Shown one piece after another: positions 57,519 through 64,000 of a stretch of 64,000 bases of DNA. The position numbers and the translations under genes are program-made. Numbering within the stretch: position 1 is the first letter of the stretch; each line of letters starts with the position of its first letter. Origin of the DNA: CADEEN01 sp963816315 (GTDB lineage Bacteria > Pseudomonadota > Gammaproteobacteria > Burkholderiales > Burkholderiaceae_C). Location: assembly GCA_963816315.1 (NCBI GenBank), contig CAWFJZ010000010.1:1-64000 (forward strand). The letters run 5' to 3'. The notes under the pieces are model-generated. The model was not told the origin of the DNA, made no database searches, and saw only the letters and a program-made list of their open reading frames with translations.

Positions 57519-58504
57519 TTAGGGTGATGCGGGCTTGAGGATGTTCTGCAATGGCCGCCCTGTGGCCAGTCGGTCAATGTTGTCGGCCATCGTCTGTTGG
57601 CGCCTCAGCACAGTCCCTGATGTCCAGCCGGACATGTGCGGTGTCATGACGACGTTGTCCTGCGCCGCGAAGTCGAGCTTCGATGGTGCGCACTCGGGCT
57701 GTGTCGGTGTCGGGTATTGGTACCAGGTGTCGATCACGGCGCCGCCGAGTCGCTTCGAACGCAGCGCGTCGTACAGCGCCTGCTCGGCCACCACTGGGCC
57801 GCGGCCAACGTTGACGAGCCACGCCGACGGCCGCATCGCGTTCAGCGCGGCGGCATCGACGATGCCCTGCGTTTGTGCCGTCAGCGGCAGCGTGACGACG
57901 ACGACATCGCAGTCGGCCAGGAAGCCATGCAGGTCCGACAGCGCGTACGCGCGATCGACATGCGCGCTCGTCACCGCACTGCGGTTGGCCGCATGCACGC
58001 GCATGCCGAAGGCCTTGGCGCGCAACGCGATCGCCTTGGCGATGTGGCCGAAGCCGAGCAGGCCGATCGTCTGGCTGCCGAGTTCCGTGCGCAGCGCGTT
58101 GGGACGCCCGGCAAAGTAGGTCCACTCGCCACGGCGCAGATCGGCGTCGGCCTGCGCCAGCGGCACATGCCGCGAGAGCAATGCCGCGAAGACGTATTCC
58201 GCGATCGCGTCTTCATGGCCGTGGCAGTTGCACAGCGCGCTCGCCGCCGGCAGCAGCGACAGATCGATCGCATCGGTGCCCGCGGCCGGCGCCTGGTACA
58301 GGCGCAGCTTGTGTGGCCGCGGCATCGACGCGTCGAGCTTGATGCCGACGATGACGTCGGCGCCTCGTAGTGCTCGGCCTCGCCCGGCGCCGACAGCGCA
58401 TCGCTCGCATCGACGATCGTGTGCACCGGCGCGATCATCTGCTCGAAGCCGCGCCGGAAGTTGACGGCGTTCTGGCCGTGAAAGACGATCTTCAGTGGGG
58501 TCAC
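57519..58504 (-). CDS. D-2-hydroxyacid dehydrogenase family protein (frameshifted)
   Basis: About 327 residues; NAD(P)-dependent dehydrogenase of the D-isomer-specific family. A GTG at 58504 starts TPLKIVFHGQNAVNFRRGFEQM; the frame changes at about 58363-58372 (two extra bases or one missing) and continues VIVGIKLDASMPRPHKLRLYQAPAAGTDAID. NAD loop: TIGLLGFGHIAKAIA; catalytic Arg in VNVGRGPVVAE; Glu and His region in DNVVMTPHMSG. It probably reduces or oxidises a keto acid from the sugar-acid pathway; exact substrate unknown. 9 bases from the Bug protein gene. Confidence 0.82.
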
Positions 58505-58513
58505 GTTCGGCCT

Positions 58514-59464
58514 CTACTGCTTATCGACCTTGATCGTCGCCAGCAGCTTCTTGAAGTAGTCCGACTGCGCAGCCATGAAGGGCTTGAACTGCTCGCCCTC
58601 CTGGTACCAGGTCAGCAGGTTGCTCTTGGCCATCGCTTCCTTGTAGCCGGCGTCGTCGGCGATCTTGCGCGTCAGGTCGCGCAGCACGGTCACCACTTCG
58701 GGCGGCGTGCCCAGCGGCACGCCGAGGCCGCGCCAGGTGCCGACCGACAAGTCGATGCCGCGCTCCTTGAACGTCGGCACGCCCGCGTACAGGCCCGCGA
58801 GGCGCTGGTCGGACATGATCGCCAGCGTCTTCAACTTGCCGGCAGCAACGAAGCTGCTCACCTCGGCCGGGCTGACCGCGATGGCATCGACATGGCCGCC
58901 CATCAGGCCCTGCACCGCGGGCGCCGCACCCTGGAACGGCACGTGGTTGAACTTGACACCGGTCTTCTCTTCGACGGCCGCGGCGGCCAGGTGCCAGATC
59001 GAACCGGCGCCGGCGTTGCCCATCGTCACCTCGGCGGGCTTGCTTTTGGCATGGGCGAGAAACTCCTCGACTGTCTTCCACGGCGCGTCGGCGCGCACGG
59101 TGATCGTGCCCGGGTCGCCGTTCAGGCGCGCGATCGGGATGAAGTCGGCGCTGGTGAACTTGATCATGCCCATGTGCGGAATGATCGCCAGCTCCGAGAT
59201 CAGCACGCTGACCTTGTAGCCATCGGGCGTGGCGCGTTGCACCTCGCCCATGCCCAGGCCGCCGCTGACGCCCGGCTTGTTGGTGACGATGATCGGCTGC
59301 GCGATGTACTTGCGCGCCGCCTCGGCGTAGTTGCGCGTCATCACGTCGGTGCCGCCGCCGGCGGAAGACGGCACGATGAATTCGATCGGGCGGTCGGGGT
59401 AGCCGGCGGCCAGCGCGAGCGAGCTGCACAGGGCAGCGGCCAGCAATACGAGTCTGCGTTTCAA
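58514..59464 (-). CDS. Bug-family (TctC-like) tripartite tricarboxylate transporter substrate-binding protein
   Basis: A 316-residue exported binding protein: signal peptide MKRRLVLLAAALCSSLALAAG, then YPDRPIEFIVPSSAGGGTDVMTR, the Bug family start. Further family segments are ADAPWKTVEEFL, GSIWHLAAAAVEEKTGVKFNHVPF, GAAPAVQGLMGGHVDAIAVSP and LKTLAIMSDQR. No TctA or TctB membrane subunits are in this window, so it is an orphan receptor, as are most Bug proteins in Burkholderiales. It lies within the operon between the two TRAP systems. Frame intact. Confidence 0.93.
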   Translation of the reverse strand: MKRRLVLLAAALCSSLALAAGYPDRPIEFIVPSSAGGGTDVMTRNYAEAARKYIAQPIIVTNKPGVSGGLGMGEVQRATPDGYKVSVLISELAIIPHMGMIKFTSADFIPIARLNGDPGTITVRADAPWKTVEEFLAHAKSKPAEVTMGNAGAGSIWHLAAAAVEEKTGVKFNHVPFQGAAPAVQGLMGGHVDAIAVSPAEVSSFVAAGKLKTLAIMSDQRLAGLYAGVPTFKERGIDLSVGTWRGLGVPLGTPPEVVTVLRDLTRKIADDAGYKEAMAKSNLLTWYQEGEQFKPFMAAQSDYFKKLLATIKVDKQ

Positions 59465-59483
59465 GTCGGTCTCCTGAAAAGGT

Positions 59484-60765
59484 TCAACGGGTCATCCACT
59501 GCAAGGGCCACATCACGATCTGCGGGAACAGCACCAGCAGGAACATGACGATCGTCTGCGCCACCATGAACGGGATCACGCCCTTGATGGCGCCGCTCAT
59601 CGGTATCTTGGCCACGCCGCAGACGACGTTGAGCACGGTGCCCACCGGCGGCGTGACGAGGCCGATGGCGTTGTTCATGATGAACAGCACGCCGAAATAG
59701 ACCGGGTCGATGCCGGCCTGCTTCAGCACCGGCATCAGCACCGGCGTCATGATCAGCACCGTCGGCGTGAAGTCCAGCGCGGTGCCGACCAGCAGCACCA
59801 TCAGCATCAGCACGAACACCAGCAGCTTCGGGTCGTCCATCAGCGGCTTGACCAGCTCGGCCAGTTGCTGCGGGATGTTGGCGGTGGTGATCAGCCACGC
59901 CGACACGCCCGCGGCCGAAACCAGGAACATGATCACCGCGGTGGTTTCGGCGGCGCGATAGAACAGATGGAAGAGCTGGCTCGGCTTGATCTCGCGATAG
60001 ACGAACAGGCCGACGATCAGCGAGTAAACGGCTGCGATCACGGCCGCCTCCGTCGGCGTGAAGATGCCGAACTTCAGGCCGCCGACGATGACGATCGGCA
60101 GCACCAGCGCCCAGAGCGCCTGGCGCGTTGCCGTCAGCCGCTCGGCGTGGTGCTGCTTCGGCTCGACCTTGACGTTGTCGCGCCCGATCGACCAGCGCCA
60201 CGCCAGCATGATCGCCACGCCCATCAGCATGCCCGGCACGATGCCGGCGATGAACAGCTTGGTGATCGAGACGCCGCCGGTGACGCCGTAGAGGATCATC
60301 GCGATCGACGGCGGGATCACCGGCGCGATGATGCCGCCGCAGGCGATCAGGCCGCACGAGCGGTTGATGTCGTAGCCGGCGTTGCGCATCATCGGCACCA
60401 GCACCGCGGCCAGCGCCGCGGTGTCGGCCACCGCCGAGCCCGACAGCGACGCCATGATCACCGCCGCGGCCACCGCCACGTAGCCGAGGCCGCCGCGGAT
60501 GTGGCCGATCCATGACATCGCCATCAGGATGATGCGGCGCGTCATGCCGCCGGCGTTCATGAACTCGCCGGCCAGCATGAAGAAGGGCACCGCCAGCAGC
60601 GGGAAGCTGTTGGCGCCGTCCCACATGTTCTGGATCACGATCTGCGGGTCGGTGACGCCCATGTAGAACATCATCGCGAGGCCGCAGGCGATCAGCGCAA
60701 ACGCGACCGGCATGCCCAGCGCCATGAAGCCGAGCAGCGAGGCGATGAAGATGAAGATCGATCAT
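59484..60765 (-). CDS. dctM: TRAP transporter large permease DctM, second system (frameshift at the start)
   Basis: About 426 residues. The intact frame begins at MALGMPVAFALIACG (60725). The natural start is an ATG at 60765 followed by a TCGA (60758-60761); deleting one base gives MIIFIFIASLLGFMALGMP. Signatures: PLLAVPFFMLAGEFMNAGGM, MASLSGSAVADTAALAAVLVP, APVIPPSIAMILYG, GIFTPTEAAVIAAVY and VGTALDFTPTVLIMTPVLMP. It ends normally at PLQWMTR. Clearly homologous to, but different from, the DctM at 54642-55943. Confidence 0.92.
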
Positions 60766-61351
60766 GGCTTGCTGCCCGCCGCGCTTGGTTCAGCGGGTGC
60801 GCCGCCATTTCCTTCTCGGCTTCGAGCGCGTCGGCCATGCCTTCTTCATGCACGTCGATCAGTTCGTCGTCCGCCACCTTGCCGGCGAACAGGCGCAGCA
60901 GGTTCGACGCGCAGATGAGCCCGATCGCGCTGCCGGTGATGTAGCTGACGCCGAACACCCACAGCATGCTGATCTGCGCCACCGGCGAGGCGTTGCCCTT
61001 GATGATGTCGTGCTGCAGCCAGGTGCCATAAACGATGTAGACGCAGCAGACCAGCATCACCGCCTGGCTGATGCCCCAGCAAATGCGGCGGCCGAGCGCC
61101 GGCAGCACCTGCACGACGATGTCCACGCCCAGGTGGGCGCGGCGCCGCATGCCGACGACGGCGCCGAGGAACGTCATCCAGACGAACGCGAAGCGCGGGA
61201 TCTCTTCGGACAGATCGATGCCGGTGTTGAAGAACAGACGCAGGATGACGTTGCCGAACACCATCACCAGCATCACGGCCAGGCACAGCACCATCACCAC
61301 TTCGAGCACGCGCGTCAGCGCGTCGGCGATCGCCTTCATGGTGTTGCCCAT
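60762..61351 (-). CDS. dctQ: TRAP transporter small permease DctQ, second system
   Basis: About 195 residues from MGNTMKAIAD (61351; alternative MKAIAD at 61339). Four hydrophobic segments with the DctQ hallmark VMVFGNVILRLFFNTGIDLSEEIPRFAFVWMTFLGAVVGMRRRAHLGVD spanning TM1-TM2. The C-terminal end is uncertain: the frame does not reach the TGA expected at the dctM start (60764-60762) and stays open to 60692, so one more indel probably lies in the last ~60 bases. The end given is the expected one. Confidence 0.85.
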
Positions 61352-61413
61352 GGCCGTGGTTGGCGCGTCGATGCGGCGCTTACTTCGCCGCGCGGGCCTG
61401 CTGCGATCTCGGC

Positions 61414-62400
61414 CTAGAAGCCCTTGACGAAGTCCTCGCCGATCTGCGGCGCGAACTTGGCCACCACCGGCTTGACCTTGTCCTGGATCTGCGCCAGCTC
61501 GGCCGGCGGGATCGCATCGACCGTCACGCCGGCGGCCTTGAACTTGGCGATCACGTCGGCGTTGCCCTCGTCGAGCAGCTTGCGCTGCAGCAGGCCGGCT
61601 TCGGTGGCGGCTTTCTGCACGCCGGCCTTGTCGTCGGCCGACAGCGTGTCCCAGAACTTCTTCGACGCCACCAGCGCCACCGGCGTGTAGACGTGGTTGG
61701 TCACCGAGATGTGCTTCTGCACTTCCTGCATCTTGTTCGCGTACATGTGCAGCAGCGGGTTCTCCTGGCCGTCGAGCGCCTTGATCTCGAGCGCGGGGAA
61801 GACTTCGGCAAAGGCCATCGGCACGGCGTTGGCGCCGAGCGTCTTCCAGGTGTCGAGCGCCACCGGGTTGGCCATCACGCGCACCTTCAGGCCGCTGATG
61901 TCTTCGAGCTTGGTGACGCTGCGCTTGCTGTTGGACAGGTTGCGAAAGCCCATGCCGGTCCAGGTCAGGCCGACCAGGCCGCTCGGCTCGATCGTCTGGA
62001 AGATCTTCTTCGACGACGGCGCCGTCGAGCACGGCATAGACCTCTTTCTCGTTCTGGAACATGAAGGGCAGGTCCCAGACCTGCACTTCCTTGACCTTCG
62101 CCGACAGCGGCGCCAGCGTGCCGATGTAGAACTCCTGCGTGCCGGCCTGCACCGCCTGCAACTGCTTCTCGTCGCTGCCGAGCACGGCGCTGTGGTAGGC
62201 CTGCACCTTGACGTTGCCCTTGGTGTAGGTGCCCACCAGTTCGGCGAACTTGTTCATCGCCGCGGCCTGCGGGTGCGTCTCGGGCATCGCGTGGCCGATC
62301 TTGGCCTTGACTTCGGCGAGCGCAGCGCCGTGGTGAGTGCGAGTGCCGAGCGCGGCGATGGGCGGCGAGCGCGAAGTCGGGTCGGGGTCTTGAAGTTCAT
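61414..62400 (-). CDS. dctP: TRAP transporter solute-binding protein DctP, second system (frameshifted)
   Basis: About 328 residues. It starts MNFKTPTRLRA (62400); the signal-peptide region seems to change frame before AEVKAKIGHAMPETHPQ. ELVGTYTKGNVKVQAYHSAVLGS and WDLPFMFQNEKEVYAVLDG follow. At TCGA 62010-62013 one base must go to continue VVKKIFQTIEPSGLVGLTWTG. GLKVRVMANPVALDTWKTLGA carries the substrate-binding Arg region, and the end is GEDFVKGF. 24 bases after the enolase-family gene. Confidence 0.88.
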
Positions 62401-62424
62401 GATCGGTGTCTCCTGAGTCGGGTG

Positions 62425-63674
62425 TCAGGGTGTTTGCAGGCTGCCGTCGAGCAGCCGGGTCTGCGTCCAGGTGGTGACGCCGCTGTCGGCAGGGGTACTT
62501 CGCGGCTTCGGTTTCGTCGAGGTCCACGCCGAGGCCGGGCTTGTCGTTGGCATAGACATAGCCCTGGCGGAACTCGGGCAGGCCGGGAAAGACATCGAGC
62601 AGCGCGTTGCGCGGTCCGCTCAGCTTCTGGATGACGAAGTTCGGCGGCTCGGTGCCCGACCACTCCTGCACGCCGAAGTTGCGCGCGGCGAGGTCGATGT
62701 GGATGTTGGCCGCATGCGCGAACGGTGACATGTCGCCAGGGCCGTGCCACGCGGTGCGCACGCCGTACTGCTCGGCGAAGATCTGCAGCTTGCGGCCGGC
62801 GTGATGCCGCCGATCTGCGAGAGGTGCACGCGGATGAAGTCGATCAGCCGCTCGGCAATGACCGTGCGCCATTCGAAAGGGTGGTTGAAGAGTTCGCCCT
62901 GCGCCAGCGGCGTGCTCGTCTTCTCGCGCAACTGGCGCAGCCATTCGCCTTCTTCGAGCGGGATCGCGTCCTCGAGGAAGAACAGCTCGAACGGTTCCAG
63001 CTGCTGGGCGAAGCGGATCGCATCGCTCGGCTTCAGCCGCTCATGCACGTCGTGCACCAGCTCCACGTCGAAGCCGAGGCGGCTGCGCAGTTCGTCGAAC
63101 AGCTTGACGGTCTCGCGCATGTACTTGCGCTGGTCGAGGTAGATGCCTTTCGGCGCGTTCGCGGCGCGCATGCGCCGGCGCGTCGCCGAACGCGCCGCCG
63201 CCGTAGCCGCCGCTCTGGCAGCGGATGTGGGTGATGCCTTGCTCGCGCAAGCGCGCGATGTTGTCGCTGAGCTCGGCGATGTCGCGGCCGTCGGCATGGC
63301 GGTACACCGGCACGCCGTCGCGGCACTTGCCGCCGAACAACTGGTACAGCGGCATGCCGGCCTGCTTGCCCTTGATGTCCCACAGCGCCATGTCGATGCC
63401 CGAGATCGCGTTGTTCTCGATCGGGCCGTTGCGCCAGTAGGCGTTCTGGTGCATCAGTTGCCACAGCTCCTCGATCGCCTCGGCGTCGCGGCCGACCAGC
63501 AGCGGCTTCAGGTACTCCTCGATCAGGCACTTCACCGCCAGATGGCGGTAGGCGAAGGTGGCGCAGCCATAGCCGACGAGGCCGGGCTGGTTGGTCTCGA
63601 CCTTCACGACGACGAGGTTGATGCCCTCGGGCGCGGTCAGGACGACCTTGATGTCGGTGATCGATCGTGCTCAC
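62425..63674 (-). CDS. Enolase-superfamily sugar-acid dehydratase (RspA/ManD-like, several frameshifts)
   Basis: About 415 residues of the mannonate/galactonate dehydratase (RspA) group. Starts with a GTG at 63674; a TCGA at 63661-63664 must lose a base to give STIITDIKVVLTAPEG. Then GKQAGMPLYQLFGGKCRDG, metal ligands in LVHDVHERL (D), FFLEDAIPL (E) and AQGELFNHPF (E), the catalytic His in TAWHGPGDMSPFAHAAN and the end VTTWTQTRLLDGSLQTP. Further frame changes are near 63185, 62800 and 62495. Probably dehydrates an aldonate (gluconate-, mannonate- or galactonate-like) to a 2-keto-3-deoxy acid. It begins one base after the idnO-like stop. Confidence 0.88.
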
Positions 63675-63675
63675 G

Positions 63676-64000
63676 TCAGAGCACCGACAGCCAGCCGCCG
63701 TCGACGTAGATGATCTGCCCGTTGACGTAGTTCGATGCCGCCGACGCGAGGAACACCGCGGTGCCGACCAGCTCCTCCGGCTTGCCCCAGCGCTGCGCCG
63801 GGTTGCTGGCCTTGACCCAGGCGTCGAACTCCTTGTTGTTGACCAGCGCCTCGTTCATGTCGGTGAGGATGTAGCCGGGGCCGATCGAGTTGGCCTGGAT
63901 GTCGTGCTTGGCCCATTCCGCCGCCATCGCCTTGGACAGCAGCTTGATGCCGGCCTTGGCCACGGTGTACGGCGCGACGGTGGCGCGCGCGGCTTCGCTG
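63676..64000 (-). CDS. idnO: SDR-family oxidoreductase, gluconate 5-dehydrogenase-like (5' part outside window)
   Basis: C-terminal 107 residues of a short-chain dehydrogenase; the N-terminus with the NAD(P) loop lies beyond base 64000. The catalytic Tyr and Lys are in YTVAKAGIKLLSKAMAAEWA, followed by QANSIGPGYILTDMNEALV, ARGxP-like QRWGKPEELVGTAVFLAS and the terminal YVNGQIIYVDGGWLSVL. It resembles IdnO, which reduces 5-keto-D-gluconate to gluconate, and fits the idnD-like gene at the other end of the operon. First gene of the operon seen in this window. Confidence 0.85.
   Translation of the reverse strand, partial: SEAARATVAPYTVAKAGIKLLSKAMAAEWAKHDIQANSIGPGYILTDMNEALVNNKEFDAWVKASNPAQRWGKPEELVGTAVFLASAASNYVNGQIIYVDGGWLSVL

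Overview
The window is about 64 kb of high-GC DNA with dense, mostly short-gapped genes. Gene content and order point to a betaproteobacterium of the order Burkholderiales, probably near the Rubrivivax/Leptothrix/Ideonella group (an inference). The supporting blocks are carB-greA-yhbY-rlmE-ftsH-folP-glmM, pstSCAB-phoUBR, trxA-rho-rpmE, dnaX-ybaB-recR and gloB-mltD/methyltransferase/rnhA. Palindromic CCCCCTCGGGGG-type intergenic repeats fit the same order. No tRNA, rRNA, CRISPR array, insertion sequence or prophage was recognised.

Layout. 1-8949: carbamoyl-phosphate synthase (5' cut by the window edge), transcription and ribosome factors, the FtsH protease, folate and cell-wall precursor enzymes. 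8953-16987: a phosphate-starvation block made of an OlsB-like ornithine acyltransferase, a fasciclin lipoprotein, pstSCAB, phoU, phoB and phoR. Good matches to PhoB boxes lie before olsB, the fasciclin gene and pstS. 16938-20837: GT-C membrane protein, rpmE, rho and trxA. 20937-26713: an AddAB-type helicase-nuclease pair. 26844-30795: a pseudokinase-HDOD fusion, an FkbM-like methyltransferase and a divergent PurM paralogue. 30849-33908: dnaX, a 260-bp nested inverted-repeat element, ybaB and recR. 33927-39263: a Pro-Ala-rich lipoprotein, mltD, a shrunken gloB remnant, a methyltransferase and rnhA. 39324-43757: an RND efflux pair whose permease is broken. 44051-47961: a molybdenum-cofactor operon with an acetyltransferase and an SMR pump. 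47994-53607: an NlpC/P60 lipoprotein, acrylyl-CoA reductase, propionyl-CoA synthetase and an M3 peptidase. 53604-64000: a long minus-strand sugar-acid operon holding idnO, an enolase-family dehydratase, two complete TRAP transporters, an orphan Bug-type binding protein, a hydroxyacid dehydrogenase and idnD.

How the parts fit. PstSCAB imports phosphate and PhoU/PhoR/PhoB sense and respond to it; the predicted PhoB sites suggest lipid remodelling (OlsB) and the fasciclin lipoprotein join that regulon. The terminal operon looks like uptake of sugar acids by TRAP systems followed by the idonate/5-ketogluconate/gluconate route and a sugar-acid dehydratase.

Data quality. Many conserved genes, including dnaX, moaA, pstC and prpE, carry single-base frameshifts. 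At least eight resolve by deleting one base inside a TCGA. This looks like a systematic consensus error, so most 'broken' genes here are probably intact in the organism. The gloB remnant and perhaps the RND permease are better candidates for real decay. Coordinates of frameshifted genes span the whole inferred gene.
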